A DNA stretch of 64,000 nucleotides from Klebsiella africana (GCF_020526085.1 NZ_CP084874.1:3100001-3164000); one strand, 5' to 3'; shown: positions 27,339-35,632, numbered from the stretch's first letter. The notes: generated by a model from the sequence alone, not told the origin. Numbers and translations: made by a program.

Positions 27339-27551
27339 TCAATGCAGCTTCTGCTTCTGATACATTGCCGAGGCGGCAATGTAATGTTCTCTGCAACCCG
27401 CAATTGCTGCGTAGCAGCATAGCTTGTTAGCTTCGTATGCTTTCCTGTGGCAACTTTTGGCCCCATAGCAATACAGCCTCATCATTAATAGTCCATTGCG
27501 GGTTCCATGTGTTGCGTGCAAAAGCTTGGGCTGAGCTTTCGTGAGAGTCAT
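27339..27551 (-). CDS. Small hypothetical protein downstream of A
   Basis: 70 residues rich in Tyr, Cys and Ala (GLLMMRLYCYGAKSCHRKAY). It starts 21 bases after the A stop, with AGGA six bases before the ATG, so it could be the last gene of the early operon. No family recognised. A 10-bp hairpin (27361-27383) lies within its 3' part, which leaves open that the segment is a transcript end rather than a gene. Confidence 0.45.
   Translation of the reverse strand: MTLTKAQPKLLHATHGTRNGLLMMRLYCYGAKSCHRKAYEANKLCCYAAIAGCREHYIAASAMYQKQKLH
27361..27383. terminator. Strong hairpin near the end of the early operon
   Basis: TACATTGCCG (27361-27370), AGG loop, CGGCAATGTA (27374-27383): a perfect 10-bp stem. 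It is inside the 3' end of the 70-codon frame and after A, with no T-run, so a terminator role is uncertain. The following AT-rich 27384-27046 side of the locus contains no further gene before the ATPase start. Confidence 0.45.
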
Positions 27552-27571
27552 TCCTTATCCTGTCCGTGGCC

Positions 27572-29575
27572 TTAAGTCTTTGTTGTCGTGAATATCGTCT
27601 TAAATCTAGGATATGTCACGGGAGTTCTGTCCTTTCTGTTGATGTTTTTTTCGGCCGAATCATTGTACTCCGTACAGTTATTGACAGAACTCCAAGGGGC
27701 CGCGTCGCGGCCTTCTAAGGTCAAATTCTCGACCGACGATGGCTTATGCTTCGGTACGATTTTGTAATCGTTGGTGCGGGTATAAATGACCGATTCACTG
27801 ACCGTAAAAGGACAATAGACGCCGCTGATTTTGGCGACTGTGTCACCATAATCATTGCCGTTTTCGGTGTATTCGTAATTGAGACGAACACGCAAACAAT
27901 CGCGAGTTACAAACGGGCCGCCCTGGGCGTTGACGTATCCCGGCCAGTCGGGCGCATCAGCAGCAGCACGGGCAGCTTCAAGTTCCGGGTGCAAGACAAG
28001 CTCACGACTTCCTAGGCGCCTTAGCTCGCGCCATGTGGATACAGGCGCGCCGCCAATCTGTTGAAACTGGCGAATACTCCAGCGTGAAGCCCACGCCCGC
28101 ACGCGCTTTGCCATCTCTTTAACGGGTTTGCCTGACTCGTGATCAAACTCGCCATCCATTCCATAACCGTCGATATTTTTTGAGATGTACTTTGCGATGT
28201 ATCCCGTTGCCGATCCAAACTCTTCATCAATTGGTTTGGCAGTAAAACGATACTGAGCCGCGCCGGGTTCGCTTCCATCCACCTGGAGGGCGTACTCATG
28301 AAAAATATCAGTGGCAAGCTCCACCTCTTCCGGGCGGAGAAATAACAGCAGGTGCCAGTGCGGCGTTCCGTCGTGGTGTGGTTCGGCTACACGGAAACCA
28401 AATGTGCGGATGCCTTCCCTTCCCCATTTGGCGCGTACACGTGACCAGACGTTGCAAAGGTACTTTTGAGTTTTGCGTGGGCTGGCATTGCAGTATTTAT
28501 CGTTGCGCTTGCCGGAATGCACATGTGTGGCGTGATAACGTGACGGTGCGGTCAACGTGTAGAACATGCCAACCAGTCCCATCTCGTTAGCCATATCCTC
28601 AAAACCGCGCATGCGCACCATCAATTCATGACGGGCGATCTTCGGGTTGGAAACACTGCCCATGACCTTATCGAGCAAGGAGGTACGCTCCCCAGTGTCC
28701 TGGTCTTCCAGCTCCATCGCCTGAAGGTATTCAAAGTTGGCTTTTTTTTGTGCTATCCACTCCCTGAAGCAAGGCTCAGAGCAATAGGGTGATGCCACTT
28801 TGCTGACGTAGCTAGTGGCGATCAGGAGGTGCTCGCGCCAGCGGTCATGGATTTTGCGGAGCTTACCTAGCCACCACTTTTCCTTTTGAAGTCTAGCAAT
28901 GACACGTAATGCATCTTCTGCTGTCAGTACTTCATCGCAATACTGTTTCCAACCAGGGATTGCAATGTTGAGTGAGGTCGCTTTACTGGCAATGGCGCCG
29001 TAAGCGTAGATCGTGGAAAACTCCACATCTGCCGTTTTCTCGTACCGAAAATCAAACTCGCGCATAAACTCGCTTTTCATCAGGTTCGCGAGCTTATACG
29101 CCAGTCTTTTCAGGCGCTTTTTATCTGCCCATGGCAGCAGATGAAAATCATTACGTAGCGGAAAGAGAATTGCAGGCAGATTACCTTGTGGCAGATATTG
29201 TGCGTTTACCGCATCAACTCGACGCAATACATGGCGCTCAAACGTATTGAATAACCAGCGTACAGCCTCTTTCTGGTTCCTACGGTCCAGAGTTTCCAGG
29301 TGCATTGAAAAACGCTTGCGGATAAACGCAGGGAGAGCCTGGACGCGGCGCCGCAGATGACGCTCCAGTCTTGTGCGATCAAATGCCCTGCGCGCCTCCC
29401 CATCACGAGGGCGCAACGGTACCCGATAAACAACATCAACAAGATCGCTATAGGCAAGTGCCTTACGCTCGCCTTTTGGGGTGAGATACTCAATTGCAGA
29501 CTCTTCGGCGTTGCTTGGATTAATAGCCCGCCGTTGGGCATTCCAGCTCCATGCCAGGGCTGTGGAATCAGGCAT
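27572..29575 (-). CDS. A: Replication initiator A (HUH rolling-circle nickase)
   Basis: 667 residues (P2 gpA 761). It nicks the phage origin and stays covalently bound. The HUH motif is TPHWHLLLFL; upstream is GMFYTLTAPSRYHATHVHSG, and the paired catalytic tyrosines are in ATGYIAKYISKNIDGYG. These are the replication endonuclease hallmarks of P2 gpA. GGTGAG precedes the ATG; the Dam-type gene ends 17 bp upstream. In P2 the origin lies within A; I did not locate it here. Confidence 0.94.
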   Translation of the reverse strand: MPDSTALAWSWNAQRRAINPSNAEESAIEYLTPKGERKALAYSDLVDVVYRVPLRPRDGEARRAFDRTRLERHLRRRVQALPAFIRKRFSMHLETLDRRNQKEAVRWLFNTFERHVLRRVDAVNAQYLPQGNLPAILFPLRNDFHLLPWADKKRLKRLAYKLANLMKSEFMREFDFRYEKTADVEFSTIYAYGAIASKATSLNIAIPGWKQYCDEVLTAEDALRVIARLQKEKWWLGKLRKIHDRWREHLLIATSYVSKVASPYCSEPCFREWIAQKKANFEYLQAMELEDQDTGERTSLLDKVMGSVSNPKIARHELMVRMRGFEDMANEMGLVGMFYTLTAPSRYHATHVHSGKRNDKYCNASPRKTQKYLCNVWSRVRAKWGREGIRTFGFRVAEPHHDGTPHWHLLLFLRPEEVELATDIFHEYALQVDGSEPGAAQYRFTAKPIDEEFGSATGYIAKYISKNIDGYGMDGEFDHESGKPVKEMAKRVRAWASRWSIRQFQQIGGAPVSTWRELRRLGSRELVLHPELEAARAAADAPDWPGYVNAQGGPFVTRDCLRVRLNYEYTENGNDYGDTVAKISGVYCPFTVSESVIYTRTNDYKIVPKHKPSSVENLTLEGRDAAPWSSVNNCTEYNDSAEKNINRKDRTPVTYPRFKTIFTTTKT

Positions 29576-29592
29576 AGCTCACCGTCGTTATC

Positions 29593-30549
29593 TTATTTTG
29601 CCTGGGATACGCCACAACAAGCCGGCACGCCAAACATTTCGGCATATGTCGCATCACCCATCACCGCCCCACAGTCCGGACAACCGCCACCACCAGAACG
29701 ACCGCAACCACCACACACGCGAAGAACGCCAATCACTTCACCGGCCATATCGCGGGTTTTGGCGCTAACGGAACGTCGAACTCTGAAGGCGTGGAGATTG
29801 AAAGCGGAGTAGATCTGGCGTGTTTCTGGTGTGTCGCTATTCGAGATGGCAGATCGCGTTCCATGCTGGCGATTAACGTCCAGCAACGCCGTAACCAAAG
29901 CGCGGTGATCATCCAGGGTAAATGGCTTGCCGTAAGCGGTAAAATTGGCTGTTTTGCTAGTCGGGATGTACGGTGGATCGCAGTAAATCACGGAGTCCAG
30001 GCGATTCCTGGCGACGTACGGAATGGAAGTACGAAAATCATTACAAAGAAAGAGCGCGTGAGTATCCCGCGCCTTTTCGGCAAATAGGCGCATTTCTGCT
30101 TCTGGAAAATAAGGCGCCTTATAGCTGCCAAATGGAACATTGAAACCGCCATCCCTGTTGGTGCGATAAAGCCCGTTAAAGCAGTGGCGGTTCAGGTATA
30201 AAAATGATGCAGCCCACCGTACAACGTAATCATCTGCACACTCGTCATCCCACGACAGGTGGTTGAACAACTTGCGCTCTTCGTAATAGCTATCTTCGTT
30301 ATCGCCATTTCTGAATACGTTCCTGGCGATCAGTATCAATCTTTCAGGGTCTTCCCTGAGCGCGAGGAAGAAATTGATCAATGCGCGATTGCTGTCACAA
30401 AGCACATAGCGGCGGTATTCCGTATTCATAAAGACTGTGCCACTGCCTACAAAGGGCTCAATCAAGCAATCAGCTTTAGGTAAGTGCTTCAGCAGCTCCG
30501 GCAACACGCGGGTTTTACCGCCAGCCCACTTAAGAGGTGATTTAATCAT
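29593..30549 (-). CDS. Dam-type DNA adenine methyltransferase with C-terminal zinc ribbon
   Basis: 318 residues from ATG 30549, which overlaps the upstream stop as ATGA and has AGGA nine bases before it (an ATG three codons earlier is less likely). SAM-binding motif LKWAGGKTRVLPELLKHLP and FVGSGTVF, catalytic motif CDPPYIPTS, and NFTAYGKPFTLDDH are those of the D12 class N6-adenine family. The last 45 residues are unusual: VCGGCGRSGGGGCPDCG looks like a zinc ribbon and more cysteines follow (VPACCG). Likely methylates GATC-type sites to protect the phage or tune its control; specificity is not provable from sequence. Confidence 0.9.
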   Translation of the reverse strand: MIKSPLKWAGGKTRVLPELLKHLPKADCLIEPFVGSGTVFMNTEYRRYVLCDSNRALINFFLALREDPERLILIARNVFRNGDNEDSYYEERKLFNHLSWDDECADDYVVRWAASFLYLNRHCFNGLYRTNRDGGFNVPFGSYKAPYFPEAEMRLFAEKARDTHALFLCNDFRTSIPYVARNRLDSVIYCDPPYIPTSKTANFTAYGKPFTLDDHRALVTALLDVNRQHGTRSAISNSDTPETRQIYSAFNLHAFRVRRSVSAKTRDMAGEVIGVLRVCGGCGRSGGGGCPDCGAVMGDATYAEMFGVPACCGVSQAK

Positions 30550-30773
30550 TTGCGGCATTCCTGGTTATAGGTTTCATGGGTCATCAGTCGCCACTGCTTA
30601 CCACCGTTTTTGCTGAGCAAACGCCAACGGAGGCCAATGCGGATCACGAGATAGGCGTGTGGCTTGACGCGGGTGTAATTACGCTGTCCACGAGCAAAGC
30701 AATTCAGGGCGGCAAGCGCCCTCTTACAAACCGGCAACGGCGCGTTACAAACCACAGATAAATGCGAATGCAT
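30546..30773 (-). CDS. Small early phage protein
   Basis: 75 residues, basic, containing NAPLPVCKRALAALNCFARG and LRWRLLSKNGGKQWRLMTHE. It resembles a short protein often present before the dam gene in P2-like prophages, but I know no function. ATG 30773 follows GAGGG; a GTG at 30785 overlapping the previous stop is the alternative. It overlaps dam at its 3' end. Confidence 0.7.
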   Translation of the reverse strand: MHSHLSVVCNAPLPVCKRALAALNCFARGQRNYTRVKPHAYLVIRIGLRWRLLSKNGGKQWRLMTHETYNQECRK

Positions 30774-30781
30774 GGCGGCCC

Positions 30782-31348
30782 TCACAGCGATCCAATGTGT
30801 GGGGAGGTTAAGCGCTGCCAGATTTCGCAGACTTGCTCCGCTTGATATCGCGCGTCAGTGAGCGTGTAACATGCCAGGGCGCTTCTCGCATGAGGCGCAT
30901 AGTCTGTGGCAGCAGCAAGGTCGAGAAGTGAACGAATGCAGCGGTATTTTGTGCCTTCAGGGAAAATGCCTGACACCTCTAAGCGATCCACGGCATAACG
31001 AAGTGAAACCAGTTTTTCCGGGGCATCTTTGAACCATACGAATAACGCCGCGTTCCGGGGACAGGTATTGTCGGCGATGAAAGCAGCAAGGCTGCAAAGT
31101 GCATCTTCTTCAGCTTCGGTTGCGCTCATTACTTCGGCGCGCCAGTGAGAGTCTTTTTTCATCCAATCGAATGCCGTACTAATGCTGATACGGCCCTTCA
31201 AGCTTTCAGATTTACGAATGTCTATCGAAGAATAAAAAACCTTTCCGATCTGCCCTGTTGAGGGTTCAAAAAACACAGCTTCAATGGCACACAGATGTGA
31301 TGACGGTTTCTTACTAACGTTAATCAAATCGATCATTACGTGATTCAT
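30782..31348 (-). CDS. Degenerate 3'-5' exonuclease homologue (DnaQ/RNase T fold)
   Basis: 188 residues. The frame follows phage 3'-5' exonucleases closely: MNHVMIDLINVSKKPSSHLC corresponds to the family's VMIDLETxGxKP start, then AIEAVFFEP, a Trp-containing FDWMKKDSHWRAEV, and the C-terminal TDARYQAEQVCEIWQ. The metal-binding D-x-E of motif I is D-L-I here, the usual WGNGxxFDN of motif II is replaced by VWFKDAPEKLVS, and the His of motif III is not obvious. Full length and no frameshift, so it is kept as an intact but probably inactive protein. It overlaps neighbours at both ends. Confidence 0.7.
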   Translation of the reverse strand: MNHVMIDLINVSKKPSSHLCAIEAVFFEPSTGQIGKVFYSSIDIRKSESLKGRISISTAFDWMKKDSHWRAEVMSATEAEEDALCSLAAFIADNTCPRNAALFVWFKDAPEKLVSLRYAVDRLEVSGIFPEGTKYRCIRSLLDLAAATDYAPHARSALACYTLTDARYQAEQVCEIWQRLTSPHIGSL

Positions 31349-31569
31349 GGTCTACTGCCCTCGCTGGTGATTGTTTCGTGGTTGGCTATCCACTGCTCAA
31401 GTGCTGAATAAATCTCTTCGGGGGTAAGGCCTTGCTCTTTCAGCAGGCCCATACGGATGCGCAGCAATCCGAGTAAGTGGGCGCGCTCGCCTTTGCGCGC
31501 ATTGGTGCTGATTCCCATAAACTCTGGATCGCTTATTCCGCCTTCCGGCTTTATTGACGCAACCGACAT
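31345..31569 (-). CDS. Small early phage protein
   Basis: 74 residues from ATG 31569 (MSVASIKPEGGISDPEFMGI), which has an AGGAGG site; an upstream in-frame ATG lies seven codons earlier. The C-terminal half (RMGLLKEQGLTPEEIYSALE) is helical. Family not recognised. ATGA overlap with the exonuclease-like gene. Confidence 0.75.
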   Translation of the reverse strand: MSVASIKPEGGISDPEFMGISTNARKGERAHLLGLLRIRMGLLKEQGLTPEEIYSALEQWIANHETITSEGSRP

Positions 31570-31646
31570 GCAACCTCCTGAAAAAGGCAAAACGTATCCC
31601 CGGCAAAGTAAATGCCGTTATTTTTGAAACGGGTTAATTAATTGTT

Positions 31647-31910
31647 TTAGCGCGATTTTCTTTTAATCTGCTTGAATATCCTTTCATGCCAGTAATACAT
31701 GAAATCAATAAAGGTCATTCGCGCGCGATCGTGATTACCGCGAATTGCTTTTTCGAGCCCGTAAATTATTAAATCTTTAGACGGGCTTTTTGAACTAATG
31801 GTGATACGAGCGCCATTTTTTAGATGTACAGTGAACCCCTGCTCGGCACTTTCCACTGCTTCTCGAATCAGCATTTCCTGTTCAAAGGATGTTTTTTCTT
31901 CGGTGAACAT
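31647..31910 (-). CDS. Small early phage protein
   Basis: 87 residues (QGFTVHLKNGARITISSKS near the middle, basic end RIFKQIKRKSR). CGGAG precedes the ATG. No family recognised. Its place between cox and A corresponds to the cluster of small genes found there in P2. Confidence 0.7.
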   Translation of the reverse strand: MFTEEKTSFEQEMLIREAVESAEQGFTVHLKNGARITISSKSPSKDLIIYGLEKAIRGNHDRARMTFIDFMYYWHERIFKQIKRKSR

Positions 31911-31925
31911 GGCGTACTCCGATGA

Positions 31926-32303
31926 TCAGTTAAAGCGAGGGGGCTCCAGCCGCCAGGAGGCTCTAGCTCCCAGTTTCAGGTGTTCCAGGATCTCCGGTGT
32001 AACCTCTACGGTTACCTCCTGCGGCTGAACAAACTTCATAGCCTTCTTCAGTTGCTCAGCGTCCAGAGATAGCAGGTCGTATGGTTTAGGGATATCACCA
32101 TCGGTGACGGAAATAATGATGTTGCGGAGTTCTTCAAGAGTGCATTCATCATTCTCGCCTTGAAGCATCGCGAAATGATAGAGGTGGGATACGCCGTGGC
32201 GTAAAAGCTGGAGAGAGTAATCATGATTCCATTCCAGAAACTCTTTATTGAAATGGAAGCATTGTAAAAGCGAGTTAATTTTTTCTGCATATTCGAGTTT
32301 CAT
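31926..32303 (-). CDS. Hypothetical early phage protein
   Basis: 125 residues, acidic middle (MLQGENDECTLEELRNIII), C-terminal RASWRLEPPRFN. A GGGGG ribosome site lies before the ATG. I do not recognise it; P2 encodes the replication helper B in this area, but no similarity to B is evident. Confidence 0.7.
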   Translation of the reverse strand: MKLEYAEKINSLLQCFHFNKEFLEWNHDYSLQLLRHGVSHLYHFAMLQGENDECTLEELRNIIISVTDGDIPKPYDLLSLDAEQLKKAMKFVQPQEVTVEVTPEILEHLKLGARASWRLEPPRFN

Positions 32304-32318
32304 TTTCGCCCCCAGAGA

Positions 32319-32537
32319 TTAAAAAGCAATGAAGTGCTTTTTACTCATGATTCTGTCAATCGTTCGACATGCTTCTGATAAAGCAAAGTCGATGCCGTAA
32401 TAATGGCCTGTGTGCGTAATTTGATAGCGCTGGCGGCTGTACGGTTTTTTGCGTGGGAGTTTCAGAATAGTAAAACCACAGTAGAGGCTGGTTTTGCTAT
32501 TGAGCTGTGATACTGATCCGCGGCTACCGTTCTTCAT
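32319..32537 (-). CDS. Small early phage protein
   Basis: 72 residues, basic (LKLPRKKPYSRQRYQITHTG). AGGAGAGG precedes the ATG. First gene after cox in the early operon; no family recognised. Confidence 0.7.
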   Translation of the reverse strand: MKNGSRGSVSQLNSKTSLYCGFTILKLPRKKPYSRQRYQITHTGHYYGIDFALSEACRTIDRIMSKKHFIAF

Positions 32538-32557
32538 GTTTCCTCTCCTGAAACCGG

Positions 32558-32836
32558 CTATCGACCTGGCTCACCGAGACCAAGCCACATCAACCACCCT
32601 TCCCTGATCTCCTTCGGACGACTTTCGTAGGCCAGTTTCATGCCGTTGTTCCAGGCTGGAAGGTAAACCCAGTACTCGCCCGCACGGCCAGAAGTTGACT
32701 GGGGATCGGTCATCTCGATTACAGGAAGCTTCCCTTTTTCGATCATGCCCTTCACCGCTGCAGGGGTTTTCCCGATGAGTCTGGCGAACTCCTGATAAGG
32801 CACAGCATCCGTGCTACTTACAAGCTGTTTGCTCAT
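32558..32836 (-). CDS. cox: Cox, excisionase and early regulator
   Basis: 92 residues (P2 Cox 91). The winged-helix segment VPYQEFARLIGKTPAAVKGM and the strongly conserved GRAGEYWVYLPAWNNGMKLA are those of P2 Cox, which represses the C promoter, directs excision and shuts the lysogenic choice. AAGGAGA lies nine bases before the ATG. Divergent from C across a 120-bp switch region. Confidence 0.95.
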   Translation of the reverse strand: MSKQLVSSTDAVPYQEFARLIGKTPAAVKGMIEKGKLPVIEMTDPQSTSGRAGEYWVYLPAWNNGMKLAYESRPKEIREGWLMWLGLGEPGR

Positions 32837-32860
32837 CTGTTACATTCTCCTTTAAGGTAA

Positions 32861-32888
32861 TTAATTGCTCTTAATGGGTTTTAATTGC
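32861..32888. promoter_or_regulatory. Candidate C repressor operator (two direct half-sites)
   Basis: TTAATTGC occurs at 32861-32868 and 32881-32888, exactly 20 bp apart and in the same orientation, between cox and C. P2 C binds two direct repeats about two helical turns apart at the early promoter, so this is the expected architecture. Each is followed by a CTTAA/GTTAA stretch. Confidence 0.7.
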
Positions 32889-32956
32889 CCGTTAAGAGAC
32901 TTACTCAAATGAAAATTTATTATCCATACGCGTAATATTTTCCCAAAGAGGTTTTT

Positions 32957-33256
32957 ATGTCAATCCCTATTTCAGAGAAGTTGAAGCTTATCAGGGAGTC
33001 AGAACGGCTTAATCGTAGGCAATTCAGCGAGTTAACAGGAGTAATTTACAGCACACTTTCTGGCTATGAGGCTGGTACAAAAAGTGCGAGCCTTGAACCA
33101 ATCATGAAAATCTTCCAACACCCTAGATTCGTGAAATACACACTGTGGTTTATGACCGATCAGGTTTCGCCTGAAGCCGGTCAAATCGCACCGGCCCTCG
33201 CACACTTTGGGCAAGACTTAACAACCTCGCAGCACTCAGACCAAAAGACTGGTTAA
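32957..33256 (+). CDS. C: Immunity repressor C
   Basis: 99 residues, as P2 C. An XRE-type helix-turn-helix (LNRRQFSELTGVIYSTLSGY) and the P2-family tail VKYTLWFMTDQVSPEAGQIA with PALAHFGQ. AGAGG precedes the ATG. P2 C acts as a dimer, keeps the early promoter silent and gives immunity. The recognition helix differs from P2, so a different immunity group is likely. Confidence 0.94.
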   Translation: MSIPISEKLKLIRESERLNRRQFSELTGVIYSTLSGYEAGTKSASLEPIMKIFQHPRFVKYTLWFMTDQVSPEAGQIAPALAHFGQDLTTSQHSDQKTG

Positions 33257-33371
33257 CAATTAACCAGTCCTACATACATTTCAAATGTCTATTATTGGTC
33301 GAAAAGTATTCATCACATAATTGCAACGCGTTGAGGCCGAAAGGCAAACGCACCCATCGGAGGGTTTTCTT

Positions 33372-34385
33372 ATGACTATTAAGAAACTCGATGATGGTCG
33401 ATATGAAGTGGACATCAGGCCTGCTGGTCGCAATGGAAAGCGTATCCGCAGGAAGTTTGATAAGAAAAGTGAAGCGGTAGCTTTCGAGAAGCATATCCAG
33501 TTCAACCACCACACCAAAGAATGGTTATCAAAACCGACGGATAAGCGGCATCTGTCTGAACTGATACAGCTTTGGTGGAATTTGAAAGGCAAGCATGAGG
33601 AGCACGGTCGGATAAACCGCAACAAGTTAGATATTTTTTGCAGGATTACCGACGATCCTTGTGCTTTTCAGATTACAAAAGCGCTGATTAGTCAGTATTA
33701 CGCGGCAAGAAGAAGCCAGGGCATCAAAGCTTCCACCATTAACCGTGATCTCAACAGCATCAGTGGTATGTTCACAGCTCTTATCGAGGCCGAGTTGTTT
33801 TCAGGTGAACATCCGATCAGAGGGCGGAAGAAGTTGAAAGAAGATGTCCCCGAAACTGGCTATCTGACAGAGGACGAAATCAAACACTTGCTCTTTAAAC
33901 TGGATGGTGACAACAAGAAGATAGCTGTTCTCTGTTTAAGTACTGGTGCTCGCTGGGGCGAAGCGGCTCGACTCAAGGCGGAACACATCATACAGAACCG
34001 TGTGACGTTCGTTAAAACCAAGAGTAACAAGCAGCGGACTGTTCCTGTTTCAGCGGAAGTGGCAAAACTCATAGCTGATGGTAAGCGAGGGTTGTTATTT
34101 GGTAAGGCGTCTTATTCTGACTTCAGGCAGATACTCAGGGAAGTAAAACCTGATCTTCCGACCGGCCAGGCGACGCATGCACTACGCCACAGTTTCGCGA
34201 CGCACTTTATGATTAATGGGGGAAGCATCATTACGTTACAGAGGATCCTTGGGCATGCGCGAATTGAGCAAACTATGGCCTACGCTCATTTTGCGCCGGA
34301 ATACCTTCAGGACGCGATCTCACTTAACCCGCTGCGAGGTGGCGCTGATGTGCGAAATGTCCACATAATGTCCACAGATGGGTAA
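33372..34385 (+). CDS. int: Tyrosine integrase Int
   Basis: 337 residues, exactly the P2 length. ATG 33372 is chosen over an earlier in-frame ATG because MTIKKLDDGRYEVDIRPAGR is the P2 Int N-terminus and GGAGGG precedes it. Catalytic residues are in STGARWGEAARLKAEH (first Arg), HALRHSFATHFM (His-Arg), LGHARIEQTMAYAHF (His and the nucleophile Tyr). The 3' end of the gene carries two arm-type repeats. Confidence 0.96.
   Translation: MTIKKLDDGRYEVDIRPAGRNGKRIRRKFDKKSEAVAFEKHIQFNHHTKEWLSKPTDKRHLSELIQLWWNLKGKHEEHGRINRNKLDIFCRITDDPCAFQITKALISQYYAARRSQGIKASTINRDLNSISGMFTALIEAELFSGEHPIRGRKKLKEDVPETGYLTEDEIKHLLFKLDGDNKKIAVLCLSTGARWGEAARLKAEHIIQNRVTFVKTKSNKQRTVPVSAEVAKLIADGKRGLLFGKASYSDFRQILREVKPDLPTGQATHALRHSFATHFMINGGSIITLQRILGHARIEQTMAYAHFAPEYLQDAISLNPLRGGADVRNVHIMSTDG
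34356..34376 (+). repeat. Two direct copies of AATGTCCACA, likely Int arm sites
   Basis: AATGTCCACA at 34356-34365 and 34367-34376, an 11-bp period, overlapping the last codons of int. The complement contains TGTGGACA; from memory the P2 Int arm sites have this kind of sequence. Position next to the attachment core fits. Confidence 0.65.
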
Positions 34386-34393
34386 TGTGTTAT

Positions 34394-34446
34394 GGCTTTC
34401 AACGGTCTTGCGTGCCGCGCAATCCCGCATTGCACCGTTGAAAGCC
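34394..34446. other. 13-bp perfect inverted repeat after int; candidate attL region
   Basis: GGCTTTCAACGGT (34394-34406) and ACCGTTGAAAGCC (34434-34446) flank 27 bases. It follows the arm sites of Int and precedes dgcP, so the phage-host junction should be here or within the next 170 bp. The exact core cannot be fixed because the other prophage end is outside the window. A run CCCGACGGGGCTTTTTT at 34471-34487 could be a terminator. Confidence 0.5.
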
Positions 34447-34618
34447 GTTATATCTGGGATGGCTAACGCACCCGACGGGGCTTTTTTCCCACCGCGTGGA
34501 CAAGTATTCCCCAGTAAGATGTGATAGATTTAAAAATATCACTGTTTATTCGACGCTGATGTCCGTTTGCAGCCCAATATGCTGGGGTGACGTTTGGCGT
34601 GCTGGAGCTGTATTATTC

Positions 34619-35632
34619 ATGTCAGATTTTATTCTTGCCCGGGTGTCGCAAACCCTCGCTGCGGAACAGTCCCTGGAAACCCTGGTGCGCCAGCTTCTGG
34701 AGATGCTGGAGGCGGTGACGCGAATGGAGTCCACCTACCTCACCCGCATTGATACCATCGCCCAGCGGCAGCAGATCATGTTCGCCCATAACAGCAGCGA
34801 AATGCAGATCCCGGAAGGATTTTCCGTCCCGTGGAATGAATCCCTGTGCAAACGCGCCCTTGAGGATCAGTGCACGTTTTGCAATGACGTTGCCCGTCGT
34901 TGGCACTCCTGCATCGCCGCCCAGGAGCTGGGGATCGCCACCTTTTTCAGCATTCCCGTCCGCCTGGCCGACGGCTCGCTGTTCGGCACCCTCTGCGCCA
35001 CCAGCCGGCAACAACAGCCTTATAACCTTGAAGGTGAACAGGTCATGGGCCTGTTCGCGAAGCTCATTTCCCACTACGTGGAAAAAGACACCCTGGTGCA
35101 ACAGCTGCAGGCGGCTAACGTCGCGCTGGAGCTGCACTCGTCGACCGATGAGCTCACCCAGCTTCCTAATCGCCGTGCGCTGTTTAAGCAGCTGGCGCTA
35201 CGCTTTGCCGCCGCCCGCGCCCAGCAGCAGCTGGTTACGCTCATTTTTATCGATCTTGACGGTTTCAAAGCCATTAACGATCGGTTCGGCCACCCGTGCG
35301 GCGACAGCTTCCTGGTGCAGGTCGGCGAACGGCTCACCGCCGTCGCGCGCCGTGAGGATATCGTTGGCCGCCTTGGCGGCGATGAGTTTTTGATTGTCGG
35401 TAGCGCCCAGGACTCCGCGGCGCAGCAGACGTATGTTGCCGCACTGCGCGATGCGCTGTGCGGCGTCTACTCCCTCGGTGCGCAACGGATCGACTATGCC
35501 GGAGCCAGTTTTGGGGTAATTACCTGCGATCCGCAGAGTATCGATGTTGAAGCGGCTTTGCGCGCCGCCGATGAAGCAATGTACCTGGATAAGAAGTCCC
35601 GCCGGCAGGAGAATTTCATTCATATTGACTAA
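34619..35632 (+). CDS. dgcP: Diguanylate cyclase DgcP (YeaP), GAF-GGDEF
   Basis: 337 residues from ATG 34619 (MSDFILARVSQTLAAEQSLE), which matches the E. coli YeaP N-terminus; the frame is open upstream into att DNA. A GAF domain (about 20-155) precedes a GGDEF domain with the active motif GRLGGDEFLIVG and an inhibitory RxxD site (RRED) five residues before it. Makes cyclic di-GMP from GTP. As in E. coli, yoaK and yoaJ follow. The prophage integrase ends only 233 bp upstream, so its promoter region may have been altered by integration. Confidence 0.92.
   Translation: MSDFILARVSQTLAAEQSLETLVRQLLEMLEAVTRMESTYLTRIDTIAQRQQIMFAHNSSEMQIPEGFSVPWNESLCKRALEDQCTFCNDVARRWHSCIAAQELGIATFFSIPVRLADGSLFGTLCATSRQQQPYNLEGEQVMGLFAKLISHYVEKDTLVQQLQAANVALELHSSTDELTQLPNRRALFKQLALRFAAARAQQQLVTLIFIDLDGFKAINDRFGHPCGDSFLVQVGERLTAVARREDIVGRLGGDEFLIVGSAQDSAAQQTYVAALRDALCGVYSLGAQRIDYAGASFGVITCDPQSIDVEAALRAADEAMYLDKKSRRQENFIHID

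Larger units (their letters stand above)
1..34446. mobile_element. P2-like prophage (left end outside window)
   Basis: A nearly complete set of P2-family genes: int, C, cox, A, Q, P, O, N, M, L, X, lysis genes, R, S, V, W, J, I, H, FI, FII, E/E', T, U and part of D. The right end is int plus a candidate att region upstream of dgcP; the left end, where ogr and the other att site would be, is not in the window. Int has 337 residues, as in P2, and C and Cox are also P2-sized. No interrupted structural gene is seen, but the FI-U block is inverted relative to P2 and two cargo genes are inserted, so viability cannot be judged from sequence alone. The right limit given is the end of the inverted repeat after int and is approximate. 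Confidence 0.95.

Noticed and set aside
34471..34487. CCCGACGGGGCTTTTTT as a tRNA 3' end with terminator at the attachment site
   Set aside because: No cloverleaf can be formed from the preceding sequence; at most a weak terminator.
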